Below are positions 1 to 7,403 of a stretch of 48,084 bases of DNA, one piece after another; position 1 is the first letter of the stretch; every line of letters begins with the position of its first letter. The notes beneath the pieces were generated by a model. The model saw only the letters and a program-made list of their open reading frames with translations, was not told the DNA's origin and did no database searches. Both the position numbers and the translations under genes were made by a program. The stretch is from Acidobacteriota bacterium (GTDB lineage Bacteria > Acidobacteriota > Terriglobia > Acidiferrales > UBA7541), in NCBI GenBank assembly GCA_003165465.1, contig PLUM01000067.1, positions 11,910 to 59,993 on the forward strand, written 5' to 3'.

Positions 1-1
1 C

Positions 2-1321
2 GGCGAACTCGCGGCCATGATGCCGAAGGCCGGCGGGCAATACGTTTATCTTCGCGAGGCCTACTCTCCGCTCTGGGGATTTTTGTACGGCTGGACGCTT
101 TTTCTCGTCATTCAAACAGGGACCATCGCCGCTGTGGCCGTCGGATTTGCCCGGTTCCTTGGCGTGGTGTGGCCCGCGGTTTCTCCCAACACGTGGATCG
201 TTCCTCCGATAGCGCTCTCCGATAAATATGCGATCAGCCTTTCCGTGCAGCAACTCGTGGCGCTGCTCCTGATTCTGTTTCTTACGGCGCTCAACACGCG
301 CGGGTTGAAACTTGGCAAGCTGATTCAGAATGTGTTTACTTCGGCGAAGACGCTGGCGCTGGCCGCGCTGATTTTAGCGGGACTTTTTCTGGGGCGGAAC
401 GCCGCGGCAATTCACGCGAATTTCAGCGGCATCTGGGCCCTGCACGATCCGCAAACCATCGAGCCGGGCGCGGGATGGATGAAGTCGTTTATTCCCTCGG
501 TGACGGCGGGTGCGGGAGTGTTTGGATTGCTGATCGCCTTCGGCGTTTCGCAGGTGGGATCGCTTTTTTCCGCCGACGCCTGGAACAACATCACGTTTAC
601 GGCCGGCGAAGTGAAGAATCCAAGGCGCGATATTCCGATCTCTCTCGCAGCGGGCACGGCGATCGTGATTACGCTCTATTTTTTGGCGAACCTCGGATAT
701 CTTTCGACGCTCACGCTGCACCAGATTCAAACGGCGCCCGACGACCGCGTTGCGACCGCCACGCTGGCCGCGATTTTCGGAAATAGCGGCGCGACACTCA
801 TGGCGCTGGCAATCATGATTTCGACGTTTGGATGCGCGAACGGGCTGATCCTGGCGGGCGCGCGTGTTTACTACGCCATGTCACGCGACGGACTGTTTTT
901 TCGGAGCATCGGACGGCTCAACGCCAATCACGTTCCGGCCATGGGCCTCGTGCTGCAGGGAATTTGGGCGGGAATTCTGGTGCTGCTTCGGACGAGGCTG
1001 GTGAACGCGGCAACCGGGCGGGTGAGCTACGGAAATCTCTACGGTGTCTTGCTCGACTACGTGATCTTCGCGGTGCTGATTTTCTACGTGCTCACGATCG
1101 GCGGACTTTTTGTTTTGCGCCGCAAGCGTCCTCATGCCGAGCGGCCCTATCGCGCGTGGGGATATCCCGTCGTTCCGATTCTGTATATCGTGACGGCCGT
1201 GATGATCATGCTGATTCTGATTTTGTATCAGACGCAGGATACGTGGCCTGGCCTCGTGATCGTGCTTCTCGGCGTTCCCGTGTATTGGGCGTGGTCACGG
1301 AAGTCCCAGGCTGCGAAATAA
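2..1321 (+). CDS. APC-superfamily amino-acid permease, 5' end outside the window
   Basis: An inner-membrane amino-acid transporter; 439 C-terminal residues are visible. The frame is open from base 2, and the first visible residues (GELAAMMPKAGGQYVYLREAY) are the well-conserved stretch of APC/LAT-type permeases around the second and third membrane segments, so the true start lies upstream. About ten hydrophobic segments follow. The cytoplasmic motif 'NITFTAGEVKNPRRDIPIS' and the late 'RRKRPHAERPYRAWGYPVVP' motif are typical of the family. The ATG at base 17 is therefore not the real start. The substrate cannot be read from the sequence. It lies head-to-tail with a second permease of a different subfamily, about 100 bp downstream, separated by a palindromic repeat. 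Confidence 0.9.
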   Translation, partial: GELAAMMPKAGGQYVYLREAYSPLWGFLYGWTLFLVIQTGTIAAVAVGFARFLGVVWPAVSPNTWIVPPIALSDKYAISLSVQQLVALLLILFLTALNTRGLKLGKLIQNVFTSAKTLALAALILAGLFLGRNAAAIHANFSGIWALHDPQTIEPGAGWMKSFIPSVTAGAGVFGLLIAFGVSQVGSLFSADAWNNITFTAGEVKNPRRDIPISLAAGTAIVITLYFLANLGYLSTLTLHQIQTAPDDRVATATLAAIFGNSGATLMALAIMISTFGCANGLILAGARVYYAMSRDGLFFRSIGRLNANHVPAMGLVLQGIWAGILVLLRTRLVNAATGRVSYGNLYGVLLDYVIFAVLIFYVLTIGGLFVLRRKRPHAERPYRAWGYPVVPILYIVTAVMIMLILILYQTQDTWPGLVIVLLGVPVYWAWSRKSQAAK

Positions 1322-1388
1322 AACCCCCGGGTCTGAAGACCCGGGCTACAGCAATCGCACAGCAGGTGTTGTAGCCCGCCTCGGGGAT
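1321..1388. repeat. Interspersed palindromic repeat (GGGCTACAG/CTGTAGCCC type), copy 1
   Basis: Starts at the stop codon of the first permease. It contains a perfect hairpin, CCCGGGTCTGAAGACCCGGG (1327-1346), followed by GGGCTACAG and, 20 bp later, TTGTAGCCCGCC. Related elements lie at 15292-15322 and 44140-44223. It may act as a transcription end signal; it contains no coding information. Confidence 0.7.
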
Positions 1389-1423
1389 TTTCGATTTGGA
1401 TCGCTTGAACGGCGAAGGTGGAT

Positions 1424-2938
1424 ATGGCTAACCAACTGTTTCAGATAAAGACGCACGAATCGCTGGTCGAGGAGTTGCAGGGCGAGAACCGGCTGCACCG
1501 CGTGCTCGGCCCCGTACAGCTATCGGCCCTGGGCGTGGGCGCGATTATCGGGACGGGCATTTTCGTCCTGACCGGCGTTGCGGCGCATGACCTTACTGGT
1601 CCGGCGCTGATGCTCTCGTTCGTCGTGTCCGGGATCACATGCCTATTCGCGGCGCTGTGCTACGCTGAATTCGCGTCGATGGTTCCCGTGGCGGGATCGG
1701 CCTACACCTATGCGTACGCGACCCTCGGCGAGTTACTTGCGTGGATCATGGGATGGGATCTGATTCTTGAGTACGCGGTGGCATCGGCTACGGTCGCGCA
1801 CGGATGGTCCCACTACTTCCAGGATTTTCTTCGTTTTTTTCAAGTCGGATTGCCGCACCACTTCACCAACGCGCCTTTCGATTACGATCTGACGTCCGGA
1901 CGCCTGAACATGACGGGCACGTGGTTCGACCTGCCGGCGATCGTCATCGCGCTGATCGTCACGGTGATTCTCGTGAAAGGCATACGCGAAAGCGCCGGGG
2001 TCAATACGGTATTCGTGATTGTGAAACTCGTGATTGTCTTTTTCGTGATTGGCGTCGGGGCGTTCTATGTGCATGCGGAGAATTGGCATCCTTTCGCGCC
2101 GTTTGGTTTGTCGGGGCTGAGTTTCTTCGGCCACACCGTGATGGGGCGAACAGGGCCCGGCGGGCAGCCGATGGGCATGTTGGCCGGAGCGGCGATTGTT
2201 TTCTTTGCGTACATTGGTTTTGATTCGATTTCGACCCATGCCGAGGAAGCCCGCAACCCTTCGCGCGACGTTCCCATTGGCATCATGACTTCGCTCGTGC
2301 TCTGCACGATCCTGTACATTGCCGTCGCGGCCGTGCTCACCGGGATGGTGCCGTACAATCACATCAACATCGACGCCCCTGTCTCCGACGCATTCCGGCA
2401 GGTGGGTTTGCCATGGGCGGAGTTGCTGGTTTCGGTTGGGGCCGTGGCGGGGATCACGTCCGTGCTACTGGTGATGATGCTGAGCCAGCCCCGCATTTTC
2501 CTGGCGATGGCGCGGGATGGTTTGCTGCCGACGGGGTTCTTTGGCGCGGTGCATGAACGTTTTCGCACGCCGTGGAAGTCCACGATTCTGACGGGCTTGT
2601 GCGTCGCCATGATGGGCGCCTTTCTGCCGTTGCGGATTCTGGCCGAACTCGTGAATATCGGCACGTTGCTGGCGTTCGTGATTGTTTGCGCGGCGGTCCT
2701 GATCATGCGGCGCACGCATCCAGAGGTGAAGCGGCCATTTCGCGTTCCGCTGGGCTCGGTGATTCCAGTTCTGGGGATTTTGTGCTGTCTGGTCCTGATG
2801 TTTTCCCTGCCTGTCGAAAACTGGGTGCGGCTGGCGGTGTGGCTGGTGATTGGCCTGGTGATCTATTTCAGTTACGGCATTCGCCATAGCCGCATTACCA
2901 GTAAAAGGAATGCGGCGGCGGCGCTCGGCCAGAAATAA
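1424..2938 (+). CDS. Amino-acid permease, cationic amino-acid transporter (CAT/YfnA-like) family
   Basis: A 504-residue inner-membrane amino-acid transporter. The N terminus carries the CAT-family signature LGVGAIIGTGIFVLTG (residues 36-51), then 'AGSAYTYAYATLGELLAWIMGWDLILEY', 'FFAYIGFDSISTHAEEARNPSRDVPIGI' and 'SQPRIFLAMARDGLLP', all hallmarks of this branch. Twelve or more hydrophobic segments can be traced. ATG 1424 is chosen over the in-frame GTG 1418 because GAAGG at 1414-1418 is correctly spaced for 1424 and overlaps 1418. The final 20 residues are polar and basic. Family membership is clear; substrate specificity is not determined by what can be seen here. Confidence 0.92.
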   Translation: MANQLFQIKTHESLVEELQGENRLHRVLGPVQLSALGVGAIIGTGIFVLTGVAAHDLTGPALMLSFVVSGITCLFAALCYAEFASMVPVAGSAYTYAYATLGELLAWIMGWDLILEYAVASATVAHGWSHYFQDFLRFFQVGLPHHFTNAPFDYDLTSGRLNMTGTWFDLPAIVIALIVTVILVKGIRESAGVNTVFVIVKLVIVFFVIGVGAFYVHAENWHPFAPFGLSGLSFFGHTVMGRTGPGGQPMGMLAGAAIVFFAYIGFDSISTHAEEARNPSRDVPIGIMTSLVLCTILYIAVAAVLTGMVPYNHINIDAPVSDAFRQVGLPWAELLVSVGAVAGITSVLLVMMLSQPRIFLAMARDGLLPTGFFGAVHERFRTPWKSTILTGLCVAMMGAFLPLRILAELVNIGTLLAFVIVCAAVLIMRRTHPEVKRPFRVPLGSVIPVLGILCCLVLMFSLPVENWVRLAVWLVIGLVIYFSYGIRHSRITSKRNAAAALGQK

Positions 2939-2987
2939 ATGGACAGGAATGATTTGCCGAATGCGTTTTTCTGCGAGAAGGTTTTGA

Positions 2988-3066
2988 GTGGCACAGGCTT
3001 CAGCCTGTGTGGCTTTGATTTGCGGCGCGCTAAAATCAAAAGAACACAGGCTGAAGCCTGTGCCAC
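2988..3066. repeat. Interspersed long inverted repeat (GTRGC-hairpin family), copy 1
   Basis: Perfect 22-bp terminal inverted repeats: the left arm starts GTGGCACAGGCTTCAGCCTG and the right arm ends in its exact complement. The two arms are separated by 35 bp, and each arm is itself a small hairpin. Six further copies are listed in this window. It lies 3' of the CAT permease and just before the SpoIIE phosphatase gene. Confidence 0.85.
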
Positions 3067-3120
3067 TCGAAGGCGCTCGTTTAGCCCTTTAATCGACACA
3101 CCACACTCGACCGTGAAGCC

Positions 3121-5199
3121 ATGTCCTCAGCCATGACAAAACGAAGCCGCGCCATCTGGGCGGGAATGAATCTGGCCGACTGGGCCACCCTCGCGATTGT
3201 CCTGGTGTACGGAGTTCTGCGGGGATTGCGGCAAATCTATCCACGGACACCGGTGAGCGGGTTCCTGTTTTTCCTGGCGATTTGCGGGGCGGTCTATTGG
3301 CTGGTGCGCGGATGGCTGTGGGCGCGCGCCCATTTGCTCTGGAGTTTGCGCAACCGGCTGATTATGGCGTATGTGTTCATTGCCGTGGTGCCCGTACTTC
3401 TTTTGCTGGCGATGGCCGGACTTGCGGCGTATCTGCTGTATTGGCAGCTTGGCTCGTACGTGATTTACACGCAGATGGAGCAGCGCGAGGAGCGAGTGGG
3501 CGTCGTGGCCAGCGCCATGGCCACATCGTATGCGGTGGAAGCGACGTCGGGACACAGCGCGGCAGCTCAGGCGCTGCCCGTGGAGTCCGGCACGTACATT
3601 AAAAATGCCATGACCGAACTGCCCGGCCTGAAGATTGAGACGGGCAATGGAGAAGAACTGCTATCGAAGAGCGATGAGGGCGTGAGGAATCGTTTTCGGG
3701 GACTTGTTTTCAGCCATGGCCAGCTTGTGTTGCGGGGTGTGGTTGTGCGGCCCACGCCCGCCGGGCGTATTTTAGTTTCTGTAACCGTTCCCATCACGCC
3801 GGAACTGCTGGAAACGCTCCCTACGGAATTGGGGCCGATCCAATTCAATGTTTTGCGGCCGGAGGCGGGCGATATCGATTCCGAAGTTCCTGTGGTGGTC
3901 AATACGCAGCGGTTCAATTCCGTGCAGCAAATCGGGACGCGCGGGCGCACGGTTCCGAAAGCGATGAATCCGTTCGATAAATTGATCAATGGCATCGTGG
4001 GTCTTGATGTGCTGGACATGGATCAGAAACAAGGGGATCAGAAACAAGGGGACCAGAAACGAGGGCAAGCGGGTGCGGTGCGCGTGTTCGCATCGTTCAG
4101 CACGCGTCCATCGCTATTGAATCGCAGGCTCTTTAGTCCGCTGGGGGATTTGGGAGGCGCGGCCGCGACCGCATTGCTGGTGGTTGGCGCGGTTTTTCTA
4201 CTGATTGAAATTGGATCGCTGGTGACGGGCATTATTCTGACGAGGACGATTACAACGGCGGTCGACAGCCTATACAGCGCAACGCAGCACGTGCTGGAGG
4301 GCGATCTCAGCTATCGCGTGCGCTTGCCGCATCGCGATCAGCTCGCGGCGCTCGGCGAATCGTTCAATTCGATGACGCAGTCGGTGTCCACGCTGATCGA
4401 GGAGCAGCGTCAGAGGCAGAAACTCGAGAACGAGCTGTCCATCGCGCATGAAGTGCAACAGCAACTGTTTCCGCGCGCGCTGCCGAATCTGCAGGGAATC
4501 GATATTGAAGCGATCTGCCGCCCGGCGCGGGTGGTGAGCGGCGATTACTACGATTTCATCCGCATCTCGCCCACGCGGCTGGCCATCGCGCTTGCGGATA
4601 TCAGCGGAAAGGGAATCTCCGCGGCTCTCCTTATGGCCAACGTGCAGGCGGCGTTGCGCAGCGATGTTCTGCGCTACCGGGATAAGGCGTCCGGAGCGCA
4701 AGGCGAAGAGATCGACACCGCCGAAATTGTCGCACACCTGAACCGGCACTTGTTCCGCAACACTTCGGACGAGCGCTACGCGACGTGTTTCTTTGGCGTG
4801 TACGATGCCGAGACGCGCCAGCTCCATTACACGAATGCCGGGCATCTTCCGCCCATCTATATTTGCAATGGAAACATCCGGCGCCTGGAAACCGGCGGAA
4901 TGGTGGTGGGATTATTCAACGATGTGCCGTTTCAGCAGGGCGCGGTGGAAATCGGACGCGGCGGCATGCTGGTGGCGTACAGCGATGGTCTGATCGAACC
5001 GGAGAACGTATACGGGGAGGAATTTGGTATTGTGCGGCTTATCGACGTGGTGACGCGCAATAAGGACGCATCTTCGCACGAGACCGCCGAGGCCATGGTC
5101 CGTGCGGCGGAGGAGTGGTCCGGCACACCCGATCAGGCCGACGATATGACCGTGATCGTGATGCGTTTTCCGGGGACTTCGGCGGAGGCGCGCGCATGA
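3121..5199 (+). CDS. Membrane-bound HAMP-PP2C (SpoIIE/RsbU-type) serine phosphatase
   Basis: A 692-residue sensor phosphatase. Two hydrophobic segments near residues 20-60 and one near 75-105 precede an extracytoplasmic region (about 110-345). A further membrane segment (about 345-380) leads into a HAMP linker (about 380-430) and a short coiled coil. The C-terminal domain (about 440-685) is a SpoIIE/PP2C phosphatase: 'VVSGDYYDF' (about 470-478), 'ADISGKGISAALLMA' and 'DQADDMTV' carry the acidic metal-binding residues. In RsbU/RsbP-type systems such enzymes dephosphorylate anti-sigma-factor antagonists; a STAS-domain gene lies 29 kb away, but no link is visible. Residues 301-315 are a threefold GDQKQ-type repeat. 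An in-frame ATG at 3133 is an alternative start. The stop overlaps the next start (ATGA), so the two are translationally coupled. Confidence 0.9.
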   Translation: MSSAMTKRSRAIWAGMNLADWATLAIVLVYGVLRGLRQIYPRTPVSGFLFFLAICGAVYWLVRGWLWARAHLLWSLRNRLIMAYVFIAVVPVLLLLAMAGLAAYLLYWQLGSYVIYTQMEQREERVGVVASAMATSYAVEATSGHSAAAQALPVESGTYIKNAMTELPGLKIETGNGEELLSKSDEGVRNRFRGLVFSHGQLVLRGVVVRPTPAGRILVSVTVPITPELLETLPTELGPIQFNVLRPEAGDIDSEVPVVVNTQRFNSVQQIGTRGRTVPKAMNPFDKLINGIVGLDVLDMDQKQGDQKQGDQKRGQAGAVRVFASFSTRPSLLNRRLFSPLGDLGGAAATALLVVGAVFLLIEIGSLVTGIILTRTITTAVDSLYSATQHVLEGDLSYRVRLPHRDQLAALGESFNSMTQSVSTLIEEQRQRQKLENELSIAHEVQQQLFPRALPNLQGIDIEAICRPARVVSGDYYDFIRISPTRLAIALADISGKGISAALLMANVQAALRSDVLRYRDKASGAQGEEIDTAEIVAHLNRHLFRNTSDERYATCFFGVYDAETRQLHYTNAGHLPPIYICNGNIRRLETGGMVVGLFNDVPFQQGAVEIGRGGMLVAYSDGLIEPENVYGEEFGIVRLIDVVTRNKDASSHETAEAMVRAAEEWSGTPDQADDMTVIVMRFPGTSAEARA
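4021..4065 (+). repeat. In-frame 15-bp tandem repeat, three units
   Basis: Three units of GATCAGAAACAAGGG, the last with two substitutions, inside the phosphatase gene. They encode DQKQG-DQKQG-DQKRG in the extracytoplasmic or linker region shortly before the last membrane segment. A unit of five codons keeps the frame, so copy number could change without breaking the protein. Confidence 0.85.
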
Positions 5200-6800
5200 A
5201 AGTTTTGACCGCGGAGCAGATGCGCGAGGCCGACCGGCTCACGACAGAGCGGTGCGGCATTTCGGGCCTTGCGTTGATGGAGAATGCGGGGAAGGCCATC
5301 GCCGAATTTTTGCGCGAACAATTCGCGGACATCGCGAGCCGCAAGATCGTCGTGCTGTGCGGGAAGGGGAACAACGGCGGCGACGGGCTGGTGGTCGCAA
5401 GAATGTTGAAGGGCTACGGCTCCGCGCCGGTGGTTTTTCTGTTTGCGAATCCGGGCTCGGTCGAAGGCGATGCGGCGGAGAATTTAAAACGCTGGCGGCG
5501 GGGTTCCGGCGAACTGCACGTTGTGACCAGTGAGGCGGAATGGGAATCGGGGCGCGCGTCGCTCGCCGATGCGGGCTTGATCGTTGACGCGCTACTAGGC
5601 ACCGGGCTGCGCGGGCCCGTGGAAGGGCTGCTGGGCCGTGTCATAGAGGATGTGAACGCGGCGCGGGGGAAGAGACACGGCGGGATGGCCGTAGTGGCTG
5701 TCGATATGCCCTCGGGGCTGGCTTCCGATGCGCAGGATTTTGGCGGGCCTGTGGTCAGCGCTGATTTCACGGTGACTCTGACCGCTCCCAAATTGGGGCA
5801 GATGGTTTTGCCGCATTCGCCGCGCTGCGGCGTGCTGGTCGTAAAGAGCATTGGCACTCCGCCCGAGATGATCGAGTCTGACCCGCATTTGAAGATTCAC
5901 TGGATCGAGCCGGCAGAGTTTCGCGCGCTGCCGCTCGTGCGTGAGCGGGCGGCGAATAAGGGGACATACGGCCACGCGCTGATTGTCGCAGGATCGCTGG
6001 GGAAATCGGGCGCGGCGATTCTCGCGGCGCGCGGAGCGTTGCGCGCTGGAGCGGGCCTCGTCACCGTGGCGACTCCGCGCGATGTGCTGCCGATTGTGGC
6101 CGGAGGAATGCCGGAGATGATGACGGCTCCCCTGGAATCGACCGAAGCCGGGACGGCGAGCCTGCGCAATCTCGATTACGGGAAATTTCCAGAGATGATG
6201 CGAGGCAAATCCGTGCTCGCCATCGGCCCCGGGCTTTCCACACACAATGAAACACAGCAATTCATACGCTCGGCTGTTCGAGATGCGGTGCTTCCCGTTA
6301 TTTTGGATGCCGACGGCCTGAACGCATTCGACGGCGCAACCGGCGCGCTGAGCGAACGCCGTTCACCGGCCCTGGTGCTCACGCCGCATCCGGGCGAGAT
6401 GGCGCGCCTGCTGGGAATCACCGCAAAGGAAGTGCAGGCGCGACGGCTGGAGGTTGCGCTGGAAGCGGCGGGGCGCTGGCGCGCGCATGTGATCCTGAAA
6501 GGCTTTCATACGATTCTCGCGACGCCCTCGGGCAGCGCCTATATCAACACGACGGGGAATCCGGGGATGGCGACGGGCGGAACGGGCGACGTGCTTACCG
6601 GAATTCTTGCGGGGTTAACGGCGCAATTTGGAGTCGAGGATTGGGCGTGTGTGCTCAGTTTCGGAGTGTATCTGCACGGGCTCGCGGGCGATCTTGCAGC
6701 GTCGCGCGTTGGAGAAGCGCCGCTGGTTGCTTCCGATGTAATTGACGCGATTCCCGAAGCGTATGCGCGTGTTCTGGCGGAGTGGGGACATGCCCGCTAG
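5196..6800 (+). CDS. nnr: Bifunctional NAD(P)H-hydrate epimerase / ADP-dependent NAD(P)H-hydrate dehydratase
   Basis: Repairs hydrated NADH and NADPH. The N-terminal YjeF_N epimerase domain (about 1-220) interconverts the two NAD(P)HX epimers; the C-terminal ribokinase-like domain (about 235-530) dehydrates the S form using ADP. Visible motifs: 'GKGNNGGDG' at 56-64 in the epimerase; 'LTPHPGE' from about residue 395 and 'GGTGDVLTGILAG' from 461, with the catalytic Asp at 465, in the dehydratase. The 534-residue length fits the fused form. ATG 5196 is chosen because it overlaps the phosphatase stop and gives the conserved N terminus MKVLTAEQMREAD. It overlaps tsaE by 11 bp, a common neighbour of this gene in bacteria. 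Confidence 0.96.
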   Translation: MKVLTAEQMREADRLTTERCGISGLALMENAGKAIAEFLREQFADIASRKIVVLCGKGNNGGDGLVVARMLKGYGSAPVVFLFANPGSVEGDAAENLKRWRRGSGELHVVTSEAEWESGRASLADAGLIVDALLGTGLRGPVEGLLGRVIEDVNAARGKRHGGMAVVAVDMPSGLASDAQDFGGPVVSADFTVTLTAPKLGQMVLPHSPRCGVLVVKSIGTPPEMIESDPHLKIHWIEPAEFRALPLVRERAANKGTYGHALIVAGSLGKSGAAILAARGALRAGAGLVTVATPRDVLPIVAGGMPEMMTAPLESTEAGTASLRNLDYGKFPEMMRGKSVLAIGPGLSTHNETQQFIRSAVRDAVLPVILDADGLNAFDGATGALSERRSPALVLTPHPGEMARLLGITAKEVQARRLEVALEAAGRWRAHVILKGFHTILATPSGSAYINTTGNPGMATGGTGDVLTGILAGLTAQFGVEDWACVLSFGVYLHGLAGDLAASRVGEAPLVASDVIDAIPEAYARVLAEWGHAR

Positions 6801-7272
6801 CGAATTTGTCACGCACTCGTCCGAGGAAACCATCGCCATTGGCAGGGAAATCGCCGCGAAACTTCGGCCGCCGGTACTGGTGCTGTTGAAGGGCGACCTC
6901 GGCAGCGGGAAGACCACGCTGACCAAGGGCATCATCAGCGGCCTGGGCGCCGCGCGGGAAGAAGACGTCACGAGTCCCACGTTCAATCTCGTTCACGAGT
7001 TCCGCAAGCCCATTCCGAAAGGTTCCGAGCTTGGCCCGCCGCCTTGCAAGGTCTACCACGTCGATCTCTACCGCATCGAAAACTTTCACGATCTCGAATC
7101 GCTGGGACTGGAGGACGCCTTGTCGGAAAAGGCCATCGTGATTATCGAGTGGCCGGAGCGATTCACGTTCCGCACGGATTGGCCCACGATTGAAATTCGC
7201 CTCGTTCACGCTGGCGGGGATGCCCGCCGGATCGCCATCGCGGATTTGAGTTTGAAAAACACTTTTCAGTGA
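6790..7272 (+). CDS. tsaE: tRNA threonylcarbamoyladenosine biosynthesis ATPase TsaE
   Basis: A 160-residue P-loop ATPase that works with TsaB and TsaD to place the t6A modification on ANN-decoding tRNAs. The Walker A motif GDLGSGKTTL is at 35-44. The characteristic 'SPTFNLVHEF' follows, then 'VYHVDLYRIE' and 'IIEWPERF', all family signatures. An extra stretch around residues 78-90 (PIPKGSELGPPPCK) makes it slightly longer than the usual ~150 residues. ATG 6790 overlaps the nnr stop and is preceded by GTGGGG; an upstream in-frame start at 6742 would only add residues from inside nnr. Cytoplasmic and expected to be essential. Confidence 0.95.
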   Translation: MPASEFVTHSSEETIAIGREIAAKLRPPVLVLLKGDLGSGKTTLTKGIISGLGAAREEDVTSPTFNLVHEFRKPIPKGSELGPPPCKVYHVDLYRIENFHDLESLGLEDALSEKAIVIIEWPERFTFRTDWPTIEIRLVHAGGDARRIAIADLSLKNTFQ

Positions 7273-7349
7273 AAACCACACTCTTAAAGGCAAAGAGGCG
7301 CCGCATTGTCAAATGCCCGATCTGCTGTTAACGGGTTGGATTCGCGGTC

Positions 7350-7378
7350 TTGTTCGCGCTTTCCCGGCTTGTTACTCT
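7350..7378 (+). promoter_or_regulatory. Possible sigma70-type promoter before the cyclase-domain gene
   Basis: TTGTTC (7350-7355), 17 bp, TACTCT (7373-7378), about 26 bp before the ATG at 7404. Both hexamers are only moderate matches. The 130-bp gap between tsaE and the next gene holds nothing else recognisable. Confidence 0.35.
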
Positions 7379-7403
7379 GGATAGGAGACTGACGCAGCCA
7401 ATT

